From Fallopia convolvulus (taxonomy: Eukaryota; Streptophyta; Magnoliopsida; Caryophyllales; Polygonaceae): 64,000 bases of DNA. Shown here piece by piece: positions 32,201 through 44,687 of this stretch. Below the pieces are notes generated by a model. The model made no database searches, had not been told where the DNA came from, and was given only the letters and a program-made list of their open reading frames with translations. Where the stretch lies: assembly GCA_964016875.1 (NCBI GenBank), contig OZ024719.1, positions 33,590,679-33,654,678 on the forward strand, given 5' to 3'. Each line of letters begins with the position of its first letter. Position 1 is the stretch's first letter. A program made the position numbers and the translations under genes.

Positions 32201-35200
32201 ATCTAGGCATAAATGTTTGATACAATTTCTATTCCTTCATTTAGATTCTTTAGAGATTGTAACTCTTAAGCTCAGTTGAATGTAGTTATCTGGACAAATG
32301 GGTTGAATTGGGTTTGGTTAGGTTCATAATGATTGGCATGGATAGTCATCCCTTCATTGAGAAATTCCATACGTTGTCTGTAGCTGTCAGAAACAAAGAA
32401 GATATTGTGAAATAATGCACATAAAATGATCACTTTTGAGCCTGTATTGGACAGAGGCTACTGGAAGGTAGTGGGTGTCTCTGGATTTTGGTATGACCTG
32501 CAAATAAAGGTGAAGAATATCAATCTGAGTTAGGATAAGGTTGTGTTTTATATAAACTGGGATATTGGGTTGGAATGAGGAATAACGCTCGTGTGTTATA
32601 GGTTGGAAGTTGATAGTTGTTTTGATAGATATTTTTTTGGATTTAAATTAGGGATTGATATTATCGACAAATGCCACCCACCGATCACCTGGACCACCTT
32701 GAGCAATACCACACTTCTCCGAAATGACTTATTATCTGCGATCTTGCTGTCATCAAAGTTTTGCTTACCAATGGCTTTTGGATTCTTCCTGAACTTCGAT
32801 GCATCAATGTTCACTGGCTAGTTTTTCTTATATTGATTTCTTTTCTTATGTTCTTACTTGAATACAGACGGCAATGAGCAGAAAAAGAAAAGAAAGCCTG
32901 ATTCCGATATCCTAAGGGTCTCTCCTTCCATGAGAAATCAGCTTGATAATTGTGCTAACCTGAAGGGAGAACAGGTATTTGATATCATTGTTGATTTATT
33001 ATTTCCTTACATAACAGGTATTTGATATCATTGTTGATTTATTATTTCCTTACATAACAGGTACTTGATATCATTGTTGATTTATTATTTCCTTACATAT
33101 TGTATCATGTGGCCACTATATCCAAGAAGTGATCTATGTGCCACTATATCCAAGAAGGCAAATTTGTATTATGTTCTTTTTTTTAGGTGGCCGCAAGAGT
33201 GACAACAGAGGAGGCTGAGAAAGATGAATATATAGTTGTTAAAGTGATACACTTTGACCGGGAAAATCGAGAGTAAGTTAGGCCCTGCTTTAAATTTTTG
33301 CACCTTTTGGTTTTGTTAGATGATTAGATACCCTCATGCCCTGTGTATTTTCCATATGATCTTGCAGTTGAATCTGTGTTTTACTTAGTTTGTTTATTAT
33401 ATATGCATGACATGAAGTGCAAAGAGTCCTATTCTATAGTTAGACTTGTCTAGAACTAAGCTGCTTTGTGCTAGTAAATTATAAGATGGCTCCACATTTT
33501 GAACCACTTGTTGATAGAATTTTTATTAGTATCTTAAACTTTGAAAGTTTTCACTGTACCTACTGAACTTGTAAACATAAAAAAGACATATAATCTTAAG
33601 AGTACCATTATATAAATTGAAAATTATATGCATGGTTATACTCCCTCTGTTTCACAATAAATGTCCATTGAGACTTTTTTTCTTGTTTTACAATAGATGC
33701 TCATATAAAAATTTTGTCCATTTTTTTTATTTATACCCCTAATAAATATACCACATTAATCATATACACTTTTTCCAAAAATAACTTTTAGAGTAAGAAT
33801 TATTTTTTAATAGGGACAATTTTGGAAAAAAAATTCCTTAATACATGTGCAACTTTGTCTATGAACATCTATTGTGAAATGGAGAGAGTATTTTTAATAT
33901 ATAACATCAACATCATCAGCCAGTATAGTCCCACAATATGGGGGAACCCAATATTTTTTTAAAATAATTTTTTAAAAATGAAAAGTTGATATTTCATCTC
34001 ATTCATGCCATACATTATAAAAGTACTTTGTCCACAATAATTTTTATTTCTTATATATGTTTTTAGATCAAAAGTCTATTTTATATATTGATTTTGTTTT
34101 ATTGTTGATAAGATTATTCTAGACTATAGTTTATTTTCATTAGACCTCAAGAGATCATGAGATAAAATGACAATTTTGATAAACTTAAACAACAACAACA
34201 GCATCTACCCGGGTGGATTTTACTATGAGCGGGATATGGGGGGTCGAGATCTACGCACCTTTGTCCAGAGTGGAAGTCGGGAGCGTATTTCTGGTGGGCC
34301 CAAAGCAAAAGGGAGAAAAACACGACTGAAAACTGGAAGGTGTAGAAAAAGGGAGTAAGAGGAGAAACGAAAAAGTACGCAAGAAACTTGAAGAGTGCTA
34401 AAAGAAAACTAAGACTAGGGAGAAAAGAGCAAGGCACTCTCTCCAAGTCTTCCCTACTACCGATCTACCATTGTAACCTTCTCGAGCCACAGGTCCTACA
34501 CATAGCCTTATCTGTTGAAACTGTCAGAATGGTGAGATGACTTCCTTCCAAATCTTTTCGGCCTGCCCCTTTTCCCACAAAAATCACTAGCGATCAAAAT
34601 TTTGATTCTCTGAATCGGGGCATCTGGCGGTCTCCTTTATATGTGCCTGAACCATTTAAGCCTTAATTGTCTGAGCTTTTCACCTAAATTGGCCACTCCC
34701 GCCTTGCTCCTAATCACATCATTCCTAATCTTGTCCAAACTCATATGTCTGCACATCCACCTCAGCATCCTTATCTCTATTATCATCAACTTCTACTCAT
34801 GAGCCTTTGTAGTCGGCGAACAGTCTGCCCGATACAGAATGGTTGGTCTAACCACAGTTTTATAGAACTTGCCCTTAAGCTTAAGTGGGACCTTTCTATA
34901 ACATAGCACTCCAGACACACCCTTCTACTACTGCCAACCCCTTCGGATCCGGTGTCTAACGCCCTCTTCGACGCTCCCATCACTATGAACATCTCCTTTT
35001 TCGCTATGGCATCTCCTCCCTAGTGTACTTCCTCATCTGGCCCATCTCTTGACTGAACTTAAATTCTACATATTCTGTCTCAGTGCAACTCAACTTAAAA
35101 CCCTATGTCTCTAGCTTCTTTCTCTAGGATTCTAACTTTCTGCAAACTTCCTCCCTTGACTTATCCACCAACACAATGTTGTCAGTGAAAAGCATACACC

Positions 35201-38200
35201 ACAGTAGTTCTTCCTGGATATCCCTCGTCAGAGTATCTAGAACAAAAAAGGGCTTAAAACTGATCCCTGGTGCAAGCCGACCCCAACCTGGAAAAACTCT
35301 GTACCCCGGGGTGCACACACTTGTCAACGAGCCCTTATATATGTCCTTCAGAATTCTGATATATGTCTCTGAAACTTCTCTAGCTTTCAAACACCTTCAA
35401 AACTACTCTCTAGACACTCTATTATAGGCCTTTTTTAGATCAATAAAAACCATGTGGAGATTCTCCCCCACCCCCGACATAAAACCGAATTGGTTGTCCG
35501 ACACGGTGACTATCTTCCTTAGCCCAGCTTCAATCACCTTTTCCCGTACTTTCATAGGGTGGCCAAGGAGCATAATACCCTTGTAGTTGCTACACTGTTG
35601 CACATCCCCTTTGTTTTTGTAAAGTGGAATCAAGCTACCGAGCCTCCATGCACCTTTTCATAACCTTCCCTCGACCTACTAATGTATATATATCATTGAC
35701 CTAGTGAGGCTCCGCTACAGCGGAATCTTGGGGGTCGAGATCGGGGTACCCCTGCCTCGACCTACTAGTGTGACTATTGAAATCACCCCCTACCACCACC
35801 TTCTCTGGCTCGGGTATACCCCTCGTCAACTTATCCAGGTCCTCCCAGAAGCATCTCTTTTCTTCTCCATCTAGGCCCACATGAGGGGCGTAGGCACTTA
35901 TGACATTTATGGATTCTCCTCCCCCAATCACTAACTTTACCATCAATAGTCAGTCACTTTTGCAATCCACTTGGACCACTTGATCCCTCAACTTGGCGTT
36001 AACCAAAATACCCACCCTATTCTTGAAGCATCTCTTTTCTTCTCCATCTAGGCCCACATGAGGGGCGTAGGCACTTATGACATTTATGGATTCTCCTCCC
36101 CCAATCACTAACTTTACCATCAATAGTCAGTCACTTTTGCAATCCACTTGGACCACTTGATCCCTCAACTTGGCGTCAACCAAAATACCCACCCCATTCT
36201 TGAAGCATCTCTTTTCTTCTCCATCTAGGCCCACATGAGAGGCGTAGGCACTTATGACATTTATGGATTCTCCTCCCCCAATCACCAACTTTACCATCAA
36301 TAGTCAGTCACTTTTGCAATCCACTTGGACCACTTGATCCCTCAACTTGGCGTCAACCAAAATACCCACCCCATTCTTGTTACAGGGTGCTCTTGAATAC
36401 CACAACTTCTAGGAGACTAAGTAGTCTCCTGGATGCACACAATATCTATTCTATGTTGTCGACTTGTCGTATGATCTTGACCAGCTCAAATGAAATACCT
36501 TAAAAATGCTCAATAATGTCTTACCCTTTTTTAAACTTAAATCAGTGGGAGTGATCAAAGTGTGTAGTAAAATTTCTAGGGTAAAAAACAAATGGAAGAG
36601 GTCAAAAATATTTTGAATCCTTGACAGAGGAGATTTTTATTGGTATATATTTTCAATCCTTGGTTGAATTTAGAGCATGTTTGTCAATTTGGTGAGGGGT
36701 TTGGATAGATAAAATCATAGTATTGAGTTCCATAAACATGAAAATGTTTCACTATATATTGCATCCATGGAAGAGAATTTCCTTTCGGTGGAAGCCAGGT
36801 TGACGATGACCCCGTTCAGCAAGTAGCTTGTCTACAACATCGCCGGCTAATGGGTGTTTTGTAAAACGGTTTATGGTTAGTGGTATGGTTTTGAACCGCT
36901 TTTTGTACAGAGCTGTAATTATAAAATGCTTTTTTATTCATTTTTTTTGGCATTCTGATAAGCTGTCTTCACTTTTTAGAAATTAATATCAATTTGACAT
37001 TACTATAAATGATAAAACATAATCTAAATACAATTTTTTTTAATTTCCTTTTGTTAATAATGATATATTTTAAAATAGAACACATACTTTCTTCAAGTAG
37101 TATATTTTTTGTAATTTAATATTTGATGTAATGTGTTGACTGTTATTTTTCTCCTTGTCACTGTACCGTCTTCTAAATAAGAGATATTTTTATGTTTTCT
37201 AAAGGTCATGTAACAGTTGGGCTCAGAATTGGTCATATCTATCATACACAGACTGACAATCAAGCATAAAATTTAACCTTAAAATTGTGGTTTGATGTAA
37301 TAGTTACTTCTAAATAGTGAATTTAACCTTAAAATACTCACACTTTGCATCAAAATTAAGTATTCACATTTACCTTTGGTCAGAATTGTTCTTTTAGTGT
37401 TATTTCTAGGTTCGTTGTAATTGATTACACCCCCAATGACTTTTATATCATCAACAAAACATTGACCAAGCTCATTGTAGCGAGATTTGGGGGTCAGGAT
37501 GAGCACCCGTACGGCCGTACCCTGAGCATCTTAAGATGGTGCGCTCGATAGACCCAAAGGGGAAAAAGATACAAATATAAAGTGAACGCATGTAAAGCAA
37601 AAAAAGAGGAAAGGGAAACTCAACACCAACATTAGAAGACAACACCGACAAACTAAGGGTCCTTTACTCTTATTTTGTTTGTCTTGAAATGTGTAAAAAG
37701 AGAAGTATGTATTTCAAGAATTTGAAAAGTAATTTTTGGAGAGAAGTAGATTTGGGGGAGAAAGTGAAACAAGGCCTGAGTAATTAGATGCTTTATGGTG
37801 GTACCAGAGTATTATTACAAGTCACTTCGATTGGTTCATTCTATTTTTTTTCTTGTAAAATCTGTGAAGCTTGTTCATTCTGTTTTGTACTTTTAGGTTT
37901 GAAGTGCTTGATGAGGAACCAGGTGATGATGAAGAAGGTGGTGGACAAAGGTAGATTTGTTTTGTCAATTGTTGTGTTATATATTCTAGTGATGGATAGA
38001 TGGTGATATTAGGTATCTTTTCCATAGTAGGCCTTTCTTATTTACCATCTATGAATTATGAAACTTTTAAGTGGCACATAGTGTTTTAAAATGTGAGGCG
38101 ACGTCGAAGGCGATGGACCCCTTAGATCGCTTAGGCCTGCCTTAGAGGCGAAGACAATCCCCTGTTTCCTCAAAAAGCTGGTAAATAAAGAATATAAACA

Positions 38201-39849
38201 TAAAAGCTTAAGTAAAATCATTTTAGGGTATAAAAACAAAATTTTGAAGCAAAAAAACATTTTAATTAATTACAAAATTGAAGTTTAATAAGCTAGTAAG
38301 AAAAATAAGTACTTTTCCCTCGTAGGTACTAAGTTATGGTGGGGTGGAGTGGGTGGACAGTGGATGGTTTCGGGGGTGGATCAACGATATCAGTAGAGAG
38401 GGAGGGAGGGAGGGAGGGAGGGAGAGAGAGGGGGAGGACAAAATGTGTCGATTTAGATAAATTTGGACCTGAATGGTTCGTTGTATACAGATTAATAGGA
38501 AAATATTTCTTGGAAAAGGATTAGTTGCATTAAAAAGATTTTTTGAAAAAATGACAAGGAAAAAAGTATTAGTAATTGGGAATTGGGATAGTAAATATTC
38601 TTCGGAAAGATAACGACCCTTAAATGATAAGATTTGTTTTTATAGATCAACAGTAATTGCACTTTACGCCTAAAACTTGAAAAGACAAAGTGCCCGATGC
38701 ATTAGTGCACCTGGTCGCCTGGGGGGCGTCTAGGGCTTGCCTTATCATTGCAACCTCGCCTTGGCCGATGTAGGTGTTGGCCATGCCCAAGCGAGCCTAG
38801 GCGCGCCTTCGCCTCGCCTTTTCACACAGTGTTGGCACATGATTTCCAGCTTCTTAAATGGGCGGGGAAAGGGGGTAACTGGGAGGTGGCAGTTGGGTTT
38901 GAGCCTTTCAGATGAAGAAGAATAGTTGACTTAAAAAGGGAAGAACAATGGTGATGGACTTGTTCTGGGAGTGCCTAGCTATAGGTTTGGAGGGTTTTGG
39001 TAGTCATCCGGCGGTGGTTTAGTGATATGGAAATGCTAATTTGATTTCTGTATTTAATCAACCTTGAATTGTACCGAATGGGCCCTAAATGATTCTTTTA
39101 CCTGTATCCATAATTTGGGAAAAAGCTTTCTGTGCCCTAACATATTTAACATATCCTAATAGTTAATTGGTATGTTGATGGCCACATATTAAACGTGTCA
39201 GCAGTTTATTCTTCAATCTGTAACATGGTTTCTCTTAAAAGTAGGACATTGTTAAATGGTAACCTGACATTTTGTTTGCGCAAATCTTATAAGGATATTA
39301 CATTTCCTATCTTTTCAGAAAATACAAGCTACCTATGTCACACATTATCCCTTTCCCCAAAAAGAGTGATCCATCTTCTGTGCAAGACTTTCCTTCTGGG
39401 AAAGCAGTATTGGCTGTGTATCCTGGCACCACTGCACTTTATAAGGCGACTGTCGTCAATTCTCGCAAGGTATGTAGATACTGAATTGGAACATGTAATT
39501 TCTAGCTGTTTGCATACCTTGGTTTTCTAATTGTGATGGGACTTGCTCTTTTCTGGAGTCCTTGGTTCCTGATGTGAGACTGACTTCTGCTTATGTTGAT
39601 GCTGTGGAATTGCTTTGAATTGCTGCACAACCCTTAAAGAGGAAGAATGATGAGTAAGTTACTCAATGATTTAATACTACAATGTTACATATTATTTTGT
39701 GTTCTTAAAAGAACTAATGTTGTTTGCACCTTTAAATTTGCAGATATTTGCTTGAATTTGACGATGATGAAAGTGAGGATGGTTCCATGCCCCAAAGAAC
39801 AGTTCCTTTCTACAACGTGGTTGCGTTGCCAGAAGGACATCGGCAGTGA
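29226..39849 (+). CDS. SGF29: SGF29-like SAGA chromatin reader
   Basis: Nine coding exons join in frame: 29226-29352, 31396-31489, 31611-31687, 32868-32974, 33187-33272, 37897-37950, 39319-39469, 39640-39653, 39744-39849 (816 nt, 271 residues). All introns are GT-AG. The start ATG is the first in frame and gives MGTGSSPDIASLLEN, then a coiled coil (residues about 12-42, KELDRLRKEQEEI). TPDIVEKPGD and LPTGPSGQQRR follow, then the C-terminal SGF29 tandem Tudor domain (about 120-271). The methyl-lysine pocket is predicted from Y216, Y223 and F242, spaced exactly as Y238, Y245 and F264 in human SGF29. SGF29 reads H3K4me2/3 for the SAGA acetyltransferase module in the nucleus. Length matches plant homologues (about 270). 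An AATAAA lies at 39899. No lesion is seen. Confidence 0.93.
29353..31395 (+). other. SGF29 intron 1
   Basis: This 2.0-kb intron is AT-rich with GTAAGC and TTTGCAG ends. A TGTTGTTGTTGTTGC tract at 30387 resembles the tail of an RTE-type LINE. I find no other feature. Confidence 0.75.
31926..32147 (+). repeat. 108-bp tandem duplication in intron 3
   Basis: TGGTAAAATTGTCAGGGTTG at 31926 recurs at 32034, and the following bases up to CAAGACATTGTG are nearly identical. It is a recent duplication. Confidence 0.85.
32971..33102 (+). repeat. 43-bp triplication of the intron 4 splice donor
   Basis: The unit ACAG|GTATTTGATATC...TTACATA starts at 32971, 33014 and 33057 (period 43). The first ACAG is the end of exon 4, so the donor context is copied twice into the intron. 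Each internal junction reads TAACAG|GT and could act as acceptor or donor. Use of the second or third donor would add 43 or 86 nt and shift the frame. Confidence 0.9.
33641..33888. mobile_element. Stowaway-like (Tc1/mariner) MITE in intron 5
   Basis: Inverted ends CTCCCTCTGTTTCACAATA and (reverse complement of the right) CTCTCTCCATTTCACAATAG are flanked by TA on both sides (33639-33640, 33889-33890). Length is 248 bp with an AT-rich interior. Ends, TA duplication and length fit Stowaway MITEs. Confidence 0.85.
34165..36490 (-). mobile_element. Degenerate RTE-type LINE in intron 5
   Basis: On the minus strand, RQVDNI..VCIQET (endonuclease start, about 36470) comes first. NVISAYAPHVGLD and VVVGGDFNSHTSR follow (35946-35701), then RT pieces IPLYKNKGDVQQCSNYKGI and FGFMSGVGE (35633-35403), then LTSVCTPGY and LLWCMLFTDNIVLVDKSRE (35390-35124), where the usual FADD motif is FTDN. 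The left end has CAACAACAACA (34187), the reverse complement of the short GTT tail of plant RTE elements. The order and motifs fit an RTE-clade LINE. Endonuclease sequence is expanded by a 177-bp triplication. Many stops and the mutated catalytic site show that it is dead. Confidence 0.8.
35848..36378 (-). repeat. 177-bp tandem triplication inside the RTE endonuclease
   Basis: Three units start at 35848, 36025 and 36202, each from GAAGCATCTCTTTTCTTC to ACCC[T/C]ATTCTT, differing at very few bases. 177 is 59 codons, so the repeat preserves the endonuclease frame. Confidence 0.9.
37656..37776. mobile_element. Small MITE relative in intron 5
   Basis: The right end TTGGGGGAGAAAGTGAAACAAGGCCT matches the right end of the element at 28857-29016 (AAGTGAAACAAGGCCT). 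The left end is more diverged, so the start is approximate. It lies 120 bp before exon 6. Confidence 0.5.
38080..38832. mobile_element. hAT-type element in intron 6, 753 bp
   Basis: Perfect 8-bp target duplications TGGCACAT (38072-38079 and 38833-38840) flank the element. Ends are imperfect inverted repeats: AGTGTTTTAAAATGTGAGGCG left and, from the right, ACACTGTGTGAAAAGGCGAGGCG. Subterminal GGCG/CGCC-rich blocks can pair. It codes for nothing recognisable and carries a (GGGA)n run at about 38399-38425. Confidence 0.88.
39640..39653 (+). other. SGF29: 14-nt microexon of SGF29
   Basis: AGGAAGAATGATGA lies between CCCTTAAAG and GTAAGT and supplies residues R233-D236 and two bases of E237. It is required to keep the frame between exon 7 (phase 0) and exon 9 (phase 2), and gives RKRKNDEYLLEFDDDE, matching the family order. 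Confidence 0.8.
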
Positions 39850-41594
39850 GCTGCTTGTCATTACTGTCTGTATATATTTCCTGAATCAGAAGGAGATGAA
39901 TAAAACCGACTCAATGTTTCAGTAAGTGGGTTGTTAAGATTATCCTGTGTAATTATTACGTCTATGTAGTGTCATATAGTGCCACTATGATAGTTGTAGA
40001 TCATGTTTGTTAGTCTTCGATGTTTATTAATGCGGACTTGTATTTCTAGATTACTAATTGAGAATATGTGAGGTATCGTGCCACAAATAAATACGTTTTT
40101 TTTTTACTAATGGCGACATGTAATTTGAAACGTAGTCAGTCAAATACAAAGATTGATTTATGAAATTTATTTTTCTATAAATTATTTAAGCAATTAATTT
40201 ATGCATTGTTTTATGATTTTTACTCTATTTATTAAGAGTGAGTTATAAAATTTATCATTAAAATTTATTTTTATTAACTTGAATCGTATCAAATCGCATA
40301 GAAATTACAAGTTAACTAAGAGCTCTAATTAAGCTCATATATACAAGTCACGTGTCGATCTTTTGTGTATTCATGTATCAAATCGTATCGAGCTAATTGT
40401 ACAGGAAAAATAACAAATCAAGATAAAATGTTATATATGTTAAGAAATAAGATGAATTATTCATCCATCATATTCTTTTGTTTTATTAGGCCTAAGAGAT
40501 GAAGTTTCATCATCCCTTTTTGTTTTATTAGGCATTGTTTTATTAGGCTTGTACAATTTGATAAAACTATAGTTTTAATTGTTTTTGTATTTTTTGTACG
40601 TGTCCATTGATGGCGCGGCACATTATCGTCGTACGTGTTGTATCATTATTTCGACACGTGAGAGGTACATATTATCCACACGTAATAAATCATGAACAAT
40701 AATCTATATAAATCAATGTTAAACCTGTACGAGTTTGACTATCGTTGGTGATGTTGTTCATTTGCTATCCGAAAAACATGATTTATGTGCTTAAAAAAAT
40801 CAGCGGAGGCCGGCCACAATTGTTAACTTTCGTTTTATCTACATGTCTTTTACTTTTTTGAAAAATTGTTGTATTTGTAAGTTTAGTTTTTGTATACTTC
40901 CAAAACAAATGATTACCAGATGATCTTTTTATATTGAAAGAAAAGATTTATCTCATGTGGTCTCTTTTTAACTTTTGTTTTGTATACTACCAAAAAAAAA
41001 AATTGGCCGCACTTTAGTAGACAACTTTGATGTGATATCCTTATGATTAGTTTGTCTCTGTTAGGCATCTTTTATTAGTTTTTGTATACTGCCAAAACAA
41101 ATGATTGACATTTGATTTCTTTATTTAGGCAATAAATGAGCCTCCTCCTCATTTGCTTGATCTCCACGTTTCTTCTTTGACCCTACCACTTCATTTCCCA
41201 CCAGTTTTCCTCAAACCATCTCATCTGCCTATTTATATCTCCTCGTTATCCATTTCATGGCAACTTCACCCATTTCCTCCTCTCTTGTTTGCATATTCTC
41301 TTTGTCGTGCTTAGTACCGACTTCAGATTAGGCATGTCGATTTTATGTTCTCCTATATTTTTTCTCATTTATTATTAGCTAGCTGCCTTTTGGATTTATT
41401 ATTAGCTAGCTGCCTAAACAAGGCGTGATTAGGTCTTTTCCGAATATATTAATAAATTTACTTCCCCTTTTATGTTTTATTATGTTCATAATTTCATATG
41501 ATGATATGATGGTGATCAACACTTGCCACTTTGTTGTCACAATCTTTGAAGGTATTGTATTGATCAAATTTCAAGTTAGGTTATAATATATGAA
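39850..41594 (+). other. SGF29 3' end and AT-rich intergenic DNA
   Basis: The first 60-100 bases should be 3' untranslated sequence with AATAAA at 39899. Beyond it I see only AT-rich DNA. The sequence ATTTATTATTAGCTAGCTGCC is duplicated at 41368 and 41395. CTTTTGTTTTATTAGGC repeats (40471-40550) link this stretch to 1493-1527. Confidence 0.5.
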
Positions 41595-41835
41595 TACATA
41601 CATATGGTTTAATGATTCTAATGTGATTTGACTTTGGAATTATGCAGTTTATCAATTTCTTCATTGAGCATCGAAGTTGAATATCTGATCTTATTCAACA
41701 ATGATTAACAAGAGGAATTTCAATATCGGTAGGAAAGAGGCACGATTTAGAAGTGATATGATGACAATTTTGGATAATTTTTGTATAGATTATGTTATGA
41801 TTGTAGGGTTGTGTAAAATTGGTTTATTACATAAC
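41595..41835 (+). repeat. Dispersed repeat, copy 2 (partner 2290-2530)
   Basis: It shares with 2290-2530 the sequence ACATATGGTTTAATGATT, then TATCAATTTCTTCATT and TTTTGGATAATTTTTGTATAG, in the same order and orientation. Confidence 0.7.
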
Positions 41836-42640
41836 GGAATCGATGTATCGATGTATATATTTTGTTTTTTTATTTTATATTCAATAAAAATAATGTTTCT
41901 ACCTTCAGTTTCATTTTATGGCTTAATAATTTTAGTTTGGTTTGACTTTTGATACAAAATTGTGTTTGTTAGTAGACAATTTTAGTTCCTTATGATTGGT
42001 CAATATAGTATATGATGTTATGCATAGGGAAATCAAATTGAAATTGTCTTCACTCAAGATAGGAGTGTAACATTGAAATGTGTATTGGGATAAAAAGTGA
42101 ATAACAATTAAACTATCATAAGAAAATGAATTCTAAGTTGTTTACTTTTTCAAATATTTACAAGCTGGCTAGTCAATTTTAATCTAAATTGTATGCACGT
42201 ATATTTAATGCATGCAAGAAAGTTAACAACGGATATGTTTGAGAGCACAGTAATTTTTTATAATTACAAATGTTCATTTTTTCCTTTTCATTAGTTGGCA
42301 ATATTCACTTATAAATAAACGTCATATGTTGCTATCTCTTGCTCCATATTAGATATTACTACATACGAAGAGTAATAAGTAAAAGATTTACGTATTGATA
42401 AATCTGTAAAAATTTAACAGAATAGTGCAACGACTATAATTATATTAATATCAAATATATGTACTAATCGCACATGCACCCCTTTTACTGAATATAAAAG
42501 AACACGGACTTACCGTTGTGGAATATAAGAGAATTTGAAAGCTCGAACCATTTTCGTAGGAGCTCATTCTCTGCATAGCGTGGCTTGATACACAAATTTT
42601 AGCCCATTAGCACACACCACATTTTTTCCTTAAAAGAAGT

Positions 42641-43010
42641 GCAATATTATAGATTAATTATACAGTTTGTTTGATTGTAGTGGTACATTATTTTTTTAAT
42701 GTGTGGTATTAAACATGTAAACAATATACACGTGCGACAATATTTTGCCTCGACAAAGTCAAATAAAGCAACTAATCATTACCACTTTGAAAGAAGGGCA
42801 ATACTATAGATTTATTAGATTAATTATACATTTTGTTTAATTGTAGTGGTTTATTAACTTCTTTGAATTGTGGTATTACACATGTACTCGGTGTACATGT
42901 ATGACAATTTTTTTCCAACAAAGTCAGATAAAACAGTGAATCATTACCACTTGATCTATACACGTCTTTTTTTAATGTGTGGTATTAAACGTGTAAACAA
43001 TAAATACATT
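42641..43010 (+). repeat. Degenerate 157-bp tandem repeat
   Basis: GCAATATTATAGATT...TTGTAGTGGT...GTGTGGTATTA...CAAAGTCA at 42641 is repeated from 42798, and part of the unit again from 42960 (AATGTGTGGTATTAAAC). There is no coding content. Confidence 0.6.
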
Positions 43011-44687
43011 TTTGTTTTTTTCTTAAATTCTTGCACAGAAACCCATGATAAGTGATTGTACAATTGACCCACCTTATTATTTGGCAATGAGTGTTGGACT
43101 ATATTATCCATATTACAACCCTCAGTCAAAAGTTGGCTATGTGTTGGCAAAACGTGGGGATGATAGGTGTTCGTGCAATTACGTGTTGCTCATGCTGAAG
43201 TTGAGTGGCATAATTGTGTTGGTGTGTAATTATTTTTAGTACCACGTAGATTCAGTTTTTAATTTGGCTTTTTCTGCTACTGAGTGAGTATTTAAGGACG
43301 CCTAAGGGCTCACCACTGATCATTTTGATGTGTTGGTGTTTGTGAACAACTCGTTAGATATTATTCTCTCTCTCATTCATATTGTTCGTTTATTTATTTT
43401 GCTGTTTTTTTTTTTGTTGTTTATAGATCTTATTTCAACTTTGTTTATTATCATTTGTTTATTTGTTTTTTTTAAGGCGTTAATATGTTTTTTTATTTTC
43501 CAGTTACAATTTTCTCTTTAGTCTTAGCCTGTAATATACTTGATTATTGATGATACATGAACAAATAATCAGATTGTTGATTCTTTGGAAGTCTCTAGAT
43601 AAGGGGCTATATTGGATTTATCAGAACATAGAGAAGCTCAAGCAAAATGGAGATCCATGAATTTGAACTCTACTTTATTTCGTATTTGCAATCTATTCAT
43701 AAAGATCTAATATCTTTCGTTTACACAATTTTCAGCCTACCTCCTCTGGTTGCCTATTTGCAGCAAGAGGTAGTCTGGTAACTTAATTTACATTGGGAGA
43801 TCAATTCAAAATCAAGATGGTAGCTGCATGACCACTATTAACTGTATAAAGTAATACATAATTAACTGGAAGATCAATTCAAAATCAAGATTTTAAATTC
43901 TATATGCTTTGGATTGGTAGCTCCTCCATTATTTTCATATATGATTGTAATGAGATTAGAGGAAGTTTACAATTCGACTGATTTCAACCACTATTAACTG
44001 TAATAACTTATTTGCCCTTCCTATTTTTTTACTCTGTATATGCAAAGCAAAAGGTAAAAAAGTGTATAAAATGATTTATTATGTAAATTTTAAGGGATAA
44101 AGATATTTTTCAAGTCTGAAAGAAATGTATTACAACTAGCTCTACCACCCTTAATATTTTGATTAAATGTTTGATTTCGAAATACTGTATGCTGCTTACA
44201 TATCATTCAAAGTGAATTAACATAACTATAATGGTATGAAAAGTTATTTCATATCATGATGTGAGCTTTACAAAAATGTACTACAAATTCATTAAATCGT
44301 GTCATGTGAATAAAATTATTTAAATTTATGGTCCAACTTATATTGTATTTTTTATATCTACTTTGAAATCTATTAATTATTTTTCTAATATTTGTGATAT
44401 ATCCTCAACTGTTTATATAAATATGTGAACAGATAAAATTTATCATTATTATTTTATAAATCAATAAAACAATAATGATAAAATTTATGAATAAAAACAA
44501 TTTTCTACCACCTTATCATTTCATACATTTGATGTCTCATAACCACAACGATCGGTGGTACAAATATTGATGTACATCATTTTATAATAACAACAATACA
44601 AACAAACCATTTTTTTTAAATTTCGTACTAACAGACTAATTATATAAACAAATAGATGAAATTGAAGAGATGCTAGAATATCGGCTT
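43011..44687. other. AT-rich interval, no recognised gene
   Basis: Open frames at 43045-43239 and 43330-43521 are AT-biased and match no family I know. GAGTATTTAAGG at 43284 could be a TATA-like box but has no gene behind it. Confidence 0.4.

Noticed and set aside
32591..32821. Overlapping frames on both strands in SGF29 intron 3
   Set aside because: Mirror-image open frames within an intron, without splice continuity to the coding exons.
36840..37270. Further transposon in SGF29 intron 5
   Set aside because: Some inverted similarity (AAACGGTTTATGG, GGTTTTGAACCG) but no matching ends or target duplication.
37822..38025. Frame antisense to SGF29 exon 6
   Set aside because: Shadow of a real exon; Ser-rich because it reads the GAT/GAA acidic codons backwards.
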